Source of the DNA: Simmondsia chinensis
Lineage: Eukaryota > Streptophyta > Magnoliopsida > Caryophyllales > Simmondsiaceae
Direction of reading: 5' to 3'
Assembly: GCA_018398585.1 (NCBI GenBank)
Contig: JAGTTD010000008.1
Span: 30,061,208-30,125,207, forward strand
Length of the DNA: 64,000 bases
Shown: piece by piece, positions 44,007 through 56,056 of the stretch
Layout of the letters: each line of letters begins with the position of its first letter
How positions within the stretch are numbered: position 1 is the stretch's first letter
Program-made: the position numbers and the translations under genes
Notes under the pieces: generated by a model
What the model saw: only the letters and a program-made list of their open reading frames with translations
Told to the model about the DNA's origin: nothing
Databases searched by the model: none

Positions 44007-44229
44007 AGAAGAGTGATGGTAATTGGGTTTGAGCAGTTGGCGGAACAATACGAAGGCGATCCCACCTTTGGTGACATAAGGAGGGAGGCCCAATCTGGTA
44101 GTGTTCCCGGATAATCCATTAGCGACGAGTTCCTTTTCAAAGGAAACCAACTTTGTATCCCGGATTCAAGTCTATAGCTGAAGATCATTGGGGAGAAAAA
44201 AAGGGCATATGGGGCGAGACAAGACGCCA

Positions 44230-44991
44230 CAGCACGTTAGTGCCAACTATTACTAGGCTTCGTCGCAGAAAGAAGTGAAGAGATTTGTCAAGCATTGCCG
44301 CATTTGTTAAGTCTAGAAAGGCGGAGTGACCAAGACAGGTCTGTACCTACCCTTACCAGTTCCAAGTCAACCTTGCACAGATGTTAGTACGGACTTTGTA
44401 TTGGAACTACCACGGACGAGGGGAGGCATCGATTCCATATTCGTAGTGGTAGATTGGTTCTCCAAGATGGCTCACTTCTTCGAGTGCAAGAACGCTAATA
44501 ACGCCATGCATGTGGTGAGACTATATTTTCGAGAGGTGTACAAGCTACATAGGTTGCCAGCTAGCATCATTTCTGATAGGAATGTCAAGTTCATCTATTA
44601 ATTTTGGACGACGCTACGAAAGATGGCGAACACATTGCTCGCCTTCAGTACGGTCCATCATTCTCCAACGAATGGACAAACTGAGGTTACCATCCGTTCG
44701 CTAGGCAATCTCCCTCGATGTCTTGTTGCTGACAACATTAGGGGATGGGAATCGAAGCTACACTAAGTTTGCCTACAACAGCTCAGTTAATTGGAGTACG
44801 AGTTTCACGCCGTTCAAAGTCGTTTGTGGCTTTGTGCCACGACCTCTGATAGACTTCGTGCCTGTTCCAGATCTGATTTGCCGGAACAAGAAGGTGGACG
44901 ACTTCATCTCCAACCTTCATGAGATCCATGAGCAGACATAAGCATGGTTGCTAGATGCAAGCGCCAAATATAAGGCTGCAAGTGATAAGAG
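44230..44991 (+). pseudogene. Gypsy integrase, N-terminal and core part (outer element)
   Basis: The zinc-binding end HCRICxVxK is readable near 44290-44320. Frame 44326-44601 carries [20 protein letters not shown] with the first catalytic Asp, [19 protein letters not shown] and IISDRNVKF with the second Asp. The Glu region follows near 44660 (HSPTNGQTE in another frame), then 44723-44941. The frame is cut at 44991, where the copia insertion begins. Confidence 0.85.
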
Positions 44992-46431
44992 TGTTGGGAT
45001 GAATTTCAAAAAAAATTTCTAGTTTAATGAATTTAACGCAACGGAAGGGTTTAAAATTCTTAATTTTAAAACTTAATGTCGATTTAAAATTTCTTATTTA
45101 AATCTACAGATCTACAAGCCGCTACTCTAATATATTCATAACGATTACATGAACTATAACTACCATATGAAGAATTACAATAACAAAAATAAATAAGCAA
45201 AAAACTTACAGGAGCAGGAAAGGAAAATATACCTGAAATTGCTCTAAATAAAGAAAACCAGAAAGATAATAAGCTCTGATAAAGCCAAGAAAATCGAGAC
45301 CCAACTGCCTTTTACGCAATGACCTCGAAACTGCCCAGAGAGTGGGCTTTGGAAAATATTAAACTAAGGAAAGAAAAATTTCAACATAAATTTTTCTCTC
45401 CAATAAGGTCATCGAAAGTCAACTCTTTCTAAAACCTTTTATTTATAATTGGATGCCAAACCATGAAATAGTTGCCTCTATTTATAATAGTATACCAGAG
45501 GGAAAAACAATCAAATTTTCGATGTGGGATGAACAGGTCAAACAACAAAGCGCAACGTTTCAGTTAAATATTAGTCAAAATGCACCATTTCGCAAATAGT
45601 TCAAGTCGTGTGCTTCGACCACAAACCGTGTGTCATGTGTCGCGGGCGCGGATACAGAGGACGCGTCACGTGCTGGTTCGTCCATTACAAAGCACGTGGA
45701 TAGCGACCTGAATTAAGCGATTTGATTTTTTTTTTCTTTTGCTTTGTTTCCTACATATAAAAATTCATCCAATGAATTTTATTTTTCAATTTTTTTTTAT
45801 TTTAAAATTTTTAATTTTTTTATTCATCTCATGATTTCTTTAATATTTTTTCAATGGCAATAAAAAATCAAAGGCTTGTGTAGGGACCTCAGGGACAATT
45901 TAAATCTAGCTCCAAATGGGTTAAATTAATTACTATATCATGATAAAATTTAATTGCCATTTGATGGGACTCAATTCTACTAAATAAATCCCACTGCACT
46001 TTAGACTTAAACCATTTATTCGATGTTTCCCAAATAGAGTGTATTGATGACAAAAACCCCCTCCACTAGATGTCTATGACAAAGAATAATTGTAACTTCT
46101 ACCATTATCCTTCTCACATCTTCTCTATTAGTTACCAACTCATACTTCACGAGACAATTTATTTATACTTGAACATATTAATAGTATAAATTCTAAATGT
46201 CAAACACCTGGAACACTTTGGCCAAAGTTTCCAAACCATTCAAACACTTGCGAATCAACTAATGGGCATTTGTATCTCATAAGAGACTGTACATTCTATA
46301 TTGAATACCTTATCCTTGTCACACTTCATGCCGCTACCCAGTGTATGTTGGAGTTCAGTCATTTCTCTAGACCTTACTTATAGTACACCAAGTTTTACTA
46401 TTTACTAAAGCTATATTAACCGATTCAAGTT

Positions 46432-47206
46432 GCTCTCTCACCCCTCTCTCTCTCCTCGGATAGTCTAAACGGCTCCCTGCCTCCTTCCTGCAACCACCGG
46501 TTCCTCACAGTCGGGCCAACACCACCGGGTCGGTAAGCTCGCCGATAACCACCGGGTCACACCACCGACGACGTTATAGCAACAGCGACAACCCACCGCT
46601 CCGCTGGTAAGTGCAATGTCCACACCACCACTACCACACCTCTAACTCCCTTAGCTTTTAAAACACACACCCGCCACCACCCCCACCCCACCGCACCACC
46701 AAACCTCCCCGCCTCCCTCAGCCTCGCAACTCTCCCCCTCCCACCACTGGAACCCACCCTCACCGCCCCCCTCGCCTCGATACTCCACCCATTACACCTT
46801 CCCAACCATTCCCTACCATGTCCATCACCCCCACCACCATCACAGCCACCAACACCAGGCCAAAGCCATTTTTCCCCACAACACCCACTAGCCCCAGACC
46901 AACAACTGGCCGGCCTAGGTAGATAAAAATCGGTCGTCCCCAGGTTCGATTTATCCTCCTTTATTTTTATTTGTATTTGTCATTTTATTTTTTATTTGTA
47001 TTTTTAATTATGCTATTTTTATCTTTATTGTGATTTTTTATTTTGATTTTGATTTTGATTTATTTGTGATTTTGATTTTATTCTATGCCTCTTTTTATTT
47101 TTATTTTTAGTTCCTTGTTGTTGTGATAGTACTTGTGCTATTGCTACTATATTCTTGTATTTGATGATTCTGTGAGTGTCTAACCGTGACTGGTGATATA
47201 TAGGTT
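46432..47206 (+). other. RTE copy 2 5' region, C-rich then T-rich
   Basis: Starts CTCTCTCACCCCTCTCTCTC and contains ACCACCGGGTC-type words like copy 1, then a T-rich stretch with repeated GATTTTGATTTT (47040-47090). The minus-strand frame 46557-46805 reflects the composition and is not a gene. Confidence 0.65.
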
Positions 47207-49232
47207 ATGAACATTACTAGAAATGAAGCCCAAAACTTGAGGCCATCTTCAAAGGGGTTGGGGAAGAAGCGGAACAGGCGACCAGGTGAGGAGAGCCTGC
47301 AATTTGGGACATTAAATGTTGGAACATTAACAAAGAAAAGTTTTGAGGTGGCCCAAATGATGACGAAGAGAAAGATCAACATCTTGTGCCTTCAAGAGAC
47401 TAGGTGGGTGGGCACAAAAGCAAGGGATGTATTAGGATATAAATTATGGTATGTGGGCCAAGTTAGGTGGAGGAATGGAGTGGGTATTATTGTGGATAGA
47501 CTCTTTAAGGACAAAGTAGTGGGGGTGACTAGAACTAGCGATAGGATCATTAGCATCACGCTAGTTTTAGATAGGGAGATATTGAATGTTATAAGTGTAT
47601 ACGCACCACAGATTGGGCAGATAGAGCAAGAGAAGACTAGATTCTAGGAGGACTTAGACTCAACAATGCAAGGCATACCCCAGACCAAACAGGTGGTGAT
47701 TGGTGGTGACTTCAATGGACACGTGAGAGCGAACACAGACAACTATGCATCCCACAATGGAGGCTTTGGTTTTGGAACAAGGAACTATAAGGGTAAGGCC
47801 TTGTTAGACTTTGCCATCGCTTGTGAGTTAATGGTAGCCAACACCTTCTTCAGAAAACGGGAGGAGCACATCATCACGTACCGGAGCGGTGGAGCAGAGA
47901 CCTAGATTAACTACATACTATTAAGGAAGAGGACTCAAAAATATTGTAGAGATTGCAAGGTAATCCATGGGCAAGACCTCTCAACACAGCACATGGTATT
48001 GTGTGCCGATGTCAAGGCCAAGAGGCGCACTCGTTGGAGGGATCTGAAGGGGGACAAGTTCCAAGTTTTTAATGAAAGAGCCGTGACTGTACTAGGAGAG
48101 GACGGTGAGGGAGATCCAAACCATAGATGGGACCAAGTAGCCCAAAAGATCAAAGATGTGGCAAGCGAAGTTTTAGGTGTTTCAAAGAATGGGGCACCAA
48201 ACAACAGAGAGACCTAGTGGTGGTGCAAGGAGGTGTAGGGAAAGATTAAGGCGAAACAAGAATGCTTCAAGGAATGGGACTGAAGTGGAGACGAGGATAA
48301 GAGGCAATAGTATAAACAAGCCAAGAAGGAAGCTAAGATAGCAGTAAGATATGCACAAGCTAAAGCCTACGAGGATTTCTACAAAAGGCTAGCTACTGAT
48401 GAGGGAGCTAGGGCCCTCTATAGAATTGCAAAAGCGAGGGAGAGGAGGACTAGAGACCTTGACCAAGTAAGGTGCATGGTCAAGTGCTTGTGGACGAGCA
48501 ACAAACTAAAACTAGATGGAAATCCTACTTCCAAGATCTGTTCAATGAACAGGGAGTTAGAGATGGATTCCCAGGTGAACTACAAGTACCTGAGGAGCAC
48601 TACACCTACTATTACTATACGAGGATTAGACCTAAGGAAGTTAGGGAAGCCTTGAAGAAGATGGGTAGGGGTAAAGCAATAGGCCCAGATGAAATACCCA
48701 TTGAAGCATAGAAATGCACTGGAGAAATGGGTATCAAATGGCTGACCAAATTTTTTAAGGGAAGAAGATGCCACACGAGTGGCGGAGGAGTACATTAGTT
48801 CCTGTCTATAAGAACAAAGGATACATCCATAGTTATGTACACTACAAAGGAATCAAACTAATGAGCCACACTTTGAAGCTCTAAGAGCGGGTCATACAAA
48901 GACGGCTACGAAAACAAACAGGGGTATCAGAGATTCAATTTAGATTTATGCCTGGCAGGTCAACAATGGAAGCCATCCATCTCCTAAGGAGGTCAATAGA
49001 GTACTACAGAGATAGACAAAAGGACCTCCACATGGTTTTCATTAATCTGGAGAAAGCATATGATAGAATGCCGAGAGAGGTCCTATGGAAGGTCTTGGAG
49101 AGGAAAGGCATCCCCTAGCTCTATATACGAGCCATTAAGGACATGTACGAAGACATATAGACAAATGTACGTACAATAGAAGGGGAGACAGATGCGTTCC
49201 GCATTACAGTCGGGGTATACCAAGGATCAGCT
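47207..49232 (+). pseudogene. RTE copy 2 ORF, 5' part: endonuclease and start of RT
   Basis: ATG at 47207; in phase through 48217 despite stops at 47645, 47903 and 48215, then shifted. Endonuclease motifs: LQFGTLNVGTLT, ILCLQETRWVG, QVVIGGDFNGHVR, INYILLRK. The TAG at 47903 occupies the same codon as the TAG at 23068 of RTE copy 1, where relatives have Gln. RT begins with KAIGPDEIPIEA (48670-48710) and EAIHLLRRS; the frame is cut at 49232 by the hAT insertion within the G-V-x-Q-G-S-A motif. Confidence 0.9.
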
Positions 49233-52200
49233 TAGAGGTGGCCAACGGGCAGGGCCGGCCCGGAAACCGCACCAACCCGGCCCGTGTTTGGCTCGGCCCG
49301 GCCCAGCCCGCACTGTAGCAGGCCGGGCCGGGGCCAGGCCTGAGGTCCCCCGGGCCGAGCCTCGGGCCTTTTTTTATATTCAGCCAAGCTCGGCCTGGGC
49401 CCAGGGCCCAACGGCTCTTTTGTAAAGAGCCGTTGAACGGCTATTTTATTTTAAAAAAAATATTTATATTTTTTTTTCCCCTATAAATACTTAAACCTTC
49501 CCAACTCATTTTCTCACCAATTCTTCAATCCTCTCTTCTTTCTCTATACATTCATCATCTCCTATCTTCTCTAACGTTGCTAATTGCAAAAATTGTGCTC
49601 TAAAGTTCGAAGTTCGTAAAGTATTTGGCTGAAGTTCGAATTTCATTGTTCTCTCATTTCGGTAATTTTAGTATCGCAATTTTTTTTGATTCGCATTTTT
49701 AGTTATTTAATTTGCATTACTATTTGTATTTTATAAATACTAATCACTTATACTAATATGGCACACAACTCTTCATCATCCTCTGGAGCCGGTCGTGCTA
49801 GTTCTAGCTCTTCTCGGCCACCCAGAATCCCTAAAAGGAGTAGAATTGTCTTACTTAATACTGAAGAATGAGCTTTTATAAAACCAGACCCATCACCCCC
49901 ATACACTGATGATAGCATAGATTATGACTTTTCACAACAACAAGATTATCATGAGTCGGGTGGTGGTGGGGTTGGAGACTCACAAACTGATGAGGAACCC
50001 ACGCCCACCACCAGTGCTAGTAGGCGTACAACTAGTGGGGTCTGGAAGCACTTTACCCTTAATAAGACAACTAATAAAGCAACTTGTAAATTATGTGACC
50101 CACCTAAGGATTTTAGCCAAACCCGGTAGTGGGACGGGCACATTAAACAGACATATACTTAGGTGCCACCCCGAGCAATTCCCAAAAAAGAGCCAACAAT
50201 GTCTAGTACGGCAAGTGACCGGTGCACTTGCTAATTTTAGGTTTTCTCAGGAGAGCAACCGAAAGGGGCTAGCTAAATATATAATTATGAGTGAAAGGCC
50301 TTTGAATACCGGCGAAGACCAAAATTTCGTCAACTACCTCCAACGAAATGTGAATCCCGCCATTGTGAGGATTCCTCGGAACACCGTAAAGCGGGACGCT
50401 TTTACGTTGTACCACGGGATGAAAACTGGGGTCTTCACACATTTTGCGACGAACACGAGCATGTTCTCGTTGACGTCGGACGTATGGACGTCAAAACCCG
50501 GCCAACCTTATATGTGCATAACGGCACACTGGACCGGTGAATCCTTCATCATGCAAAAGCGGATAATTCATTTTGGACTTTTAGATTGCCCCCACAATGC
50601 CGAGGTAATTACGGGTGTGATTATGTCGGCAGTCCGCGACTGGGGCACAGAGCGATGTATCTTCAGTATTATGTTCGACAATGCTACCAATAACACTGCA
50701 GCCATTACACATTTAATTAGGCAAATAAGACCCATGTTAGGTGAGAAGTGTTTCCATATTCGTTGCGTTTGTCACATTTTGCATTTAATGGTAACAGATG
50801 GTTTAAATCTTATAAAAGCATCCCTTATCACCTTAAGATCGGTAATAATTTCTGCAAAATCATCCAGCACTAGAAAAAGAAAATTTAGAAATTTATGTAG
50901 GTTACATAACATAGAATATAAACAATTCAAATTAGACTCCCAAAATAGGTGGTCGTCTACGGTAGAAATGTTAGAGCGCCTTCTACCATACAAAGACGTT
51001 CTAATGGAATACGCCCAGGAAAATCGTGCAGAATAGAGCGATTACAACCTGGCCGGTATAAATTGGGAGACAATAGATTAAATTTGTAACTTTTTTAGCA
51101 TGTTTAAAGAGGAAACAACATTTTTTTTTTTGTTGCTACTATCCGACCATGCCTCAAGCAATATCAAGATTGCTTGATATTGTCAATTGGATGGTGGGTA
51201 ATGAATCCATCCCCGTTTTGTTCGCATTGATTCAGGCAACGAAAGAAAAGTTTGCCAAATATTATTTTGAACTACCTCTTACATACTGCTTTGCAACTAT
51301 TTTAGACCCTCATTGTAAACGTTCGGGTTTAACCTTGTTTTGCCAACATTTTTTTACGTATTTAAATCCTACTCTTAATATCGACACTTTCATTGCCGAT
51401 GTCGATAACAACTTGTATAGTTTATTTTCTCAATATTCCCGTCAATTAGCGTCCAATAATCCTAGTACTACTGCAGTAGGATCTTCCACATCTAGTGGAA
51501 GTAGTTCACACACGTCATATTCGTGGAAGCTGTTGGAACAATTTATGCCCACAGCAACCCCCACATCATGTGACGAGTTAGGTTATTATTTGCGGACACC
51601 AATGGTCCATACTTTCGGGCCGCCGGCCAACCCAAATTTTGACCTGTTACAATAGTGGAACACAAACCAAACCCAATATCCCGTGCTTTCCACCATAGCA
51701 TGTGATATACTAAGTTGTCCGGTGTCTTCAGTAGCATCGGAGTGTGCTTTCAGTCTTGGTGGCAGGTTGCTTGGAACGAAGAGGGCGAAGCTATAGCCAT
51801 CAAACTTGGAGATGTCGGTGTGCTTGAAGGATTGGCTGCTAGCAGAGGCAAGAGAACAACAGAGAATGAAGCTGAATTCATCGAGCGATGAAGAAGACGA
51901 CCATACAACCGATACCTAAAATGATGGCCTAGATACCCCCCAAGGCAACTGATATCAACACTTTTGTATGTCAATTATTTACTTTTAAATATTGACGTCA
52001 AAAGACGACCGCACCCCCCATATGTTAGACTTTGTATTTGTACTTATATTTGTTACATTATTTATGTACCATTATTTTTTTGATAAGATATTTACTATTA
52101 CTTATTGTGTATTTTATTTATTACATATATTTAATGTATATTTAGCATTATTAGTGCTTAAAAAAATATATTTGTATCTCATATTATTTATCAATGAATT

Positions 52201-52297
52201 ACAATAATTTAGTACAAAACGACTTTGTATTATTAATTTTTTTTCCTTCAAAAAGCCGGGCCCAGGCCCGGCCCGGCCTGCCCGTTGGCCACCTCTA
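49233..52297 (+). mobile_element. hAT transposon, innermost level of the nest
   Basis: The terminal inverted repeat TAGAGGTGGCCAACGGGCAG is matched perfectly over 21 bp by the other end, and GGGCC/GGCCCGG-rich subterminal sequence follows on both sides. The flanking 8-mers GATCAGCT (49225-49232) and GATTAGCC (52298-52305) match at six of eight positions. The 3.07-kb element encodes one hAT transposase on the plus strand, now broken. After the element, the RTE reading resumes with CTTGAGCTCCCTTCTGTT, the expected continuation. Confidence 0.95.
49758..51919 (+). pseudogene. hAT transposase (BED finger, RNase H-like core, hATC dimerisation domain), broken
   Basis: The true start is probably ATG at 49758 (MAHNSSSSSGAGRAS). 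A stop at 49869 follows, then in the same frame the BED finger begins: SGVWKHFTLNKTTNKATCKLC. A frameshift near 50127 moves the frame to GTGTLNRHILRCHP, completing the finger. So the first ~70 residues of the long frame starting 49924 are not real protein. The core has LTSDVWTSKPGQPYMCITAH, IFSIMFDNATNNTAAI, CFHIRCVCHILHLMV and NRWSSTVEMLERLLPY. A stop at 51034 and another frame change lead to 51149-51919, with WKLLEQFMP and, after a TAG at 51653 where Trp is expected, the hATC motif YPVLSTIACDILSCPVSSVA and SECAFSLGGRLL. The end is TAA at 51917. The enzyme would cut and paste the element; this copy cannot. Confidence 0.92.
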
Positions 52298-52305
52298 GAT
52301 TAGCC

Positions 52306-53160
52306 TTGAGCTCCCTTCTGTTTATTTTGATTATGGACAAGCTCATTGGACACATCCAAGGGGACGTGCCTTGGTGCATTCTTTTCGCGGATGACATAGT
52401 CCTAGTGGGAGAGTCTAAGGAGGAGGTAAATGAGAAGCTAGAACTCTGAAGATTGGCTTTAGAATCGAAAGGTCAAGGACTTAGTAGATCTAAAATCAAG
52501 CATATGGAACTCAAGTTCTGTGCATCTACCATGCCAAGTACAGAAGAGGTCAAGATTGGATCAGAGTGCATACAGCAAAAAGCGTACTCTAAATACTTGG
52601 GTTTCATAGTGCAACAAGACAACGAAGTGGACGCAGACGTTAACAACAGGATTAAAGTGGGTTGGAATAAATGGAGGATGGCCTCGGCGGCACTGTGTGA
52701 TAGGAAGTTCCTGCTCAAGTTAAAGGGAAAATACTATAAGGCGGTAGTGAGACCGGCTACATCTTATGGGGCAGAGTGCTGGCCAGTTAAGCACTATCAC
52801 ACGCAGAAGTTGAAGGTAGCAGAAATGAGGATATTGAGATGGATGTGTGGACACACAAGGAATGATAGGATCGCAAATGAAGTCATAAGAAGTAAACTAG
52901 GCGTGGCCCCAATCGAGGATAAGCTGCGGGAACAACATTTGAGGTGGTTCGGGCATGTTAGGAGGAGACCGAGCATTGCACCTAACAGGATATGCGAATA
53001 ACTCCATATTACAGACGGGAAGAGATGAAGAGGCCGACCAAAGAAGAGTTGGATGGAAGCAATTCGATAGGACCTCGCCTATCTCAACCTCAGTGAAGAA
53101 ATGACCCTAGATAGAGCTTAGTGGATGATTAGTATAGGGGTAACAGATATAGAGGGATAG
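52306..53160 (+). pseudogene. RTE copy 2 ORF, 3' part: RT palm to C-terminus
   Basis: Resumes with LSSLLFILIMDKLIGHIQG-like text, then PWCILFADDIVLVGES with the FADD box intact at about 52379. After a stop near 52449, frame 52453-53001 gives KVGWNKWRMASAALCDRKF, KYYKAVVRPATSYGAECW and LRWFGHVRRRPSIAP, as in copy 1. Further stops occur before 53160. Confidence 0.88.
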
Positions 53161-53379
53161 GAACAATAAGAACTTCTAGGCTAGTACTAGTGTAACTAGA
53201 CTTCTTGCATACCTGTCTATTTATTCGCATTTCTGCCTTGCTTCCTGTTGCTTACACCATTTATATGATCGCATGTTGCCTACGCATTTCTGCTCTGCTT
53301 CTTGTTGCTTACACCATTTAGATGCTTCCACGCTTGTCTTGCTCTCCGTGATCCCCATGCCTTTCATGCCCTTTTTGCT

Positions 53380-53518
53380 TTTCAGGTTGGGGGTCCTCAG
53401 AAATAACCTCTTATTAGGGTATTCCCCTGATGGGGTAAGGCTGCGTACATTGTACCCCTCCCAGACCCTGCTCACGCAGGAGCCCCTGTGGCACTAGACT
53501 TGTTGTTGTTGTTGCTGT
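53380..53518 (+). repeat. RTE copy 2 3' UTR and (GTT)n tail
   Basis: TTTTCAGGTTGGGGGTCCTC, GGGGTAAGGCTGCGTACATT, CCTCCCAGACCCTGC and CACGCAGGAGCCCC (hairpin-capable), then TTGTTGTTGTTGTTGCTG. This matches the 3' ends at 20.4 and 25.6 kb. Confidence 0.85.
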
Positions 53519-54061
53519 TTACTTACAGTACACCAAAGTAACTAACATTCCATTTACAAGTCCACAATACTCTCAGGATTTAGAGTCATCGTTCAAACAG
53601 TACAACATGAATCACTCTTCTCTAATAGTAGTCTAGAAACAAGTAACTTACATGATCCAACTCAGTGTGTCAATATTATTAAATATATGAATTTAACACT
53701 TTTGGATCACCATTCACATGACCAAGACAAGTCATCTAAAGTGTTAAGTCATGGTCTTAACAGACAAGTAGCCCATGCTCATCACCTACTATGAGTTATT
53801 CAAATAACATTCCATATCATTTATTCCAAGTTTATATAGGGCTTAGTCTCATTATCCACTTAGAACAAATATGTAAAATGTAATATGAGGATTCTATCCA
53901 TCTCATGGATGATACTTAAAAGAAAATCACATGCAGTATACATGTTCGCTTACACAAATTTAATAAGAAAATGATTGGAGTTTCAAATTTTTTCATTAAT
54001 AAAATAATATTAACAAAATAAATTTGGATTTCAGGAAACTATTCTTAACAATCTCCCACTT

Positions 54062-54560
54062 GTCCTAAATCCAATTTATTACAAATTTTATACCCATCCC
54101 TTCTATATATAATCCAAAGGTCTACTGAGTCAAAGTCTTACTGAAGACAATTATTCTGTCTGAACCAACATGCCCTCTTTGCAACTTCTAAAGCTGCAAC
54201 ATATTTAGTCTCCATGGTGAAGTTAGCAATATAATACGGTTTGACATTGCTCCCACTAATGGCTCCTCCTCCAAGGATAATGATATTCCCAAATTTCGAA
54301 CGTCTAGCATCTATATTTGATTGGAAATCTGAATAATTATAGCCAACTAGAACCAGCTCATCATTTTGAAATACCAGCATATAACTTCTAGTTCTTCATA
54401 TCAAACTGACTTGAATACCAAATCTTTACAGCTGATAACACCCCTACATCATTCCCAATGAGTAGTATATCATTGACATACAATACTAAGAAAGTCACTA
54501 CTTTCTCTTAATGTCGTTTGCACACCCATGGTTCGTCAACCAATTGCTCAAAACCATAAG
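54062..54560 (-). pseudogene. Copia 1 RNase H and end of RT
   Basis: Frame 54138-54380 has LVGYNYSDFQSNIDARRS (copia RNase H DADW-like region, altered), GGGAISGSNVKPYYIANFTM and ETKYVAALEVAKRACWF with the conserved E.EY...A.A..E pattern. Upstream near 54470-54500 the RT box reads VLYVNDILLIGND, with one catalytic Asp changed to Asn. Confidence 0.8.
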
Positions 54561-55222
54561 ACTTAATCACATAATTGAATCTAATATTCAATGAGCGTGA
54601 TGCTTGCTTCAGTCCATACATGGACTTCTTCAGTTTGCATATCATATGCTCCCGATCTTGCCAATGAAACTGTTGGGTTGCACCACATAGATGTCTTCTT
54701 CAAGACAACCATTCAAAAAGACCGTTTTGACTTCTATTTGCCAAATCTCGTAATGATAGGAGTATCCTCATGGACTTTAGCATGGCTACTGGTGAGAAGG
54801 TCTCATCATAATGGATTCCTTCCTTTTGGGTAAAACCCTTAGGAACTAGTCTTGCGTTGAAGGTCTCTACCTTCCCATCCTTTCCTCTTTTCCTCTTATG
54901 GACCCATTTACAACCAATGGGCTTAATGCCAACAGGTGCCTCTACAAGATCTCAGACCTGATTAGAATACATAGATCCTATCTCAGATTTCATTAATTGA
55001 CTCATTGTAGTTGAGGGGATCATATTCAATGTCACGGTCATTCATTAAGGCTCCCACCATGAACCTGTCAGGTGCCCTGACAATCATCCTACTATGCCTA
55101 GGCTCTCGTGTACCTGGAACATTCTCGTCGCAATTAGTAAGTGTATCTAATGCATCCACTGTGTCCCTAGTTGTGTCTAGTTGCTCATAATTAGCGTCAT
55201 TTTCTTTCATTTCCTCTAACAC
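54561..55222 (-). pseudogene. Copia 1 RT 5' part and integrase-RT linker, heavily broken
   Basis: Minus-strand frames around 54570-54930 yield scraps of copia RT (for example CKWVHKRKRG-type and VKTVFLNGCLE-type wording, in several frames). Frame 54983-55222 is the linker before RT, with RMIVRAPDRFM and DRDIEYDPLNYNESI. No long intact stretch remains. Confidence 0.65.
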
Positions 55223-55299
55223 TACTTTGCTTTTACTTCTGTAATCTACTACAAAATCATCCTCTAAATATTTTACATTTGCACGTATAAAAACTTTTG

Positions 55300-55900
55300 A
55301 TTAGAAGGACTATAGAAAAGACCACCCCTTGTTCCCTTGGGATAACCCCAAAAAGATATTAGTAAAGTAGCATGACTTCGCATGGACCTTATCATATCTA
55401 GCAATGTTCTATTTCTTTTTTCTGCAACACTATTCTACTATGGTGTACCCAGAGCAGAAAGCTGAAATCTTATCCCATTTACAGTTAGAAAATCTAGAAA
55501 CTCACCCGAAAGATATTCACTACCTCGATCTGATTGAAGCGAATGAACTTGTTTACTGAGTTGCTTTTCAACTTCAGCTTTGTACTCTTTGAATGTTTCA
55601 AAAGAGTTCAACTTATGTCTTATTAGGTAAACATATCCATACCTCTTAAGTAATCATCAGTGTGTGTGATAAAGTACTCATATCCACCTCTTGCTTGAAC
55701 ATTCATCGGTCCACATACATCTGTGTTAACCAGCTCAAACAAGTTACCAACCCTATTACCATTACTCTTAAAAACAAACTTGATCATCTTACTTTCTATG
55801 CAGGATTCGCAGACTGGTAATGACTTCAAGTCCAAAGGTTATATCAGTCCATCTTTCACCAGTCTTTGGGTCCTGTTCGAATTAATGTGACCTAAAAGTT
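55300..55900 (-). pseudogene. Copia 1 integrase
   Basis: Frame 55623-55835 has LPVCESCIESKMIKFVF (the CX2C end of the zinc finger) and FELVNTDVCGPMNVQARGGY with the catalytic Asp, then YFITHTDDYLRG. Downstream in other frames LRSDRGSEYLSGEFL (second Asp, near 55510-55540) and an RNRTLLDM-type segment remain. Confidence 0.82.
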
Positions 55901-56056
55901 GATGCCATGTGTCGGCATTATTCCTTTCAGGTTGTTTTCTTTTAGGAGATTGAACGAGCTTGTGTTAGATTCATTTAAACAAATATCAGAGTTCTGATAA
56001 CGAAATCACTTAAATAATCTATCGACACATATACCTTTGCAAATAAACAATTTATT

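Larger units (their letters stand above)
46392..53518 (+). mobile_element. RTE LINE copy 2, nested in the copia LTR and itself interrupted
   Basis: An 18-bp duplication TTACTTATAGTACACCAA (46374-46391) recurs with one mismatch at 53519-53536. Between them are a CT- and C-rich 5' region resembling RTE copy 1, an endonuclease-RT ORF, and the 3' signature GGTAAGGCTGCGTACATTGT with a (GTT)n tail. Excluding the hAT insertion and its duplicated 8 bp, the element is about 4.05 kb, close to copy 1 (4.27 kb). Confidence 0.92.
44992..54050 (-). repeat. 3' LTR of copia element, split by RTE LINE
   Basis: 44992-46391 plus 53537-54050 together reproduce the 1.86-kb LTR at 58056-59913, with frequent substitutions. 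The intervening DNA is the RTE copy 2 insertion with its target duplication. Sequence such as CAAAGAATAATTATAACT and TCCACTAGATTTCCATGAC is shared with the other LTR. Confidence 0.9.

Noticed and set aside
49924..50130. N-terminal ~70 residues of the long hAT frame as genuine transposase
   Set aside because: The BED-finger half with conserved Trp and CKLC is in another frame over the same bases; a frameshift near 50127 explains it, so this stretch is out of frame.
54591..54833. Plus-strand 80-codon ORF as a gene
   Set aside because: It is the reverse strand of decayed copia RT; the minus strand carries the element's motifs.
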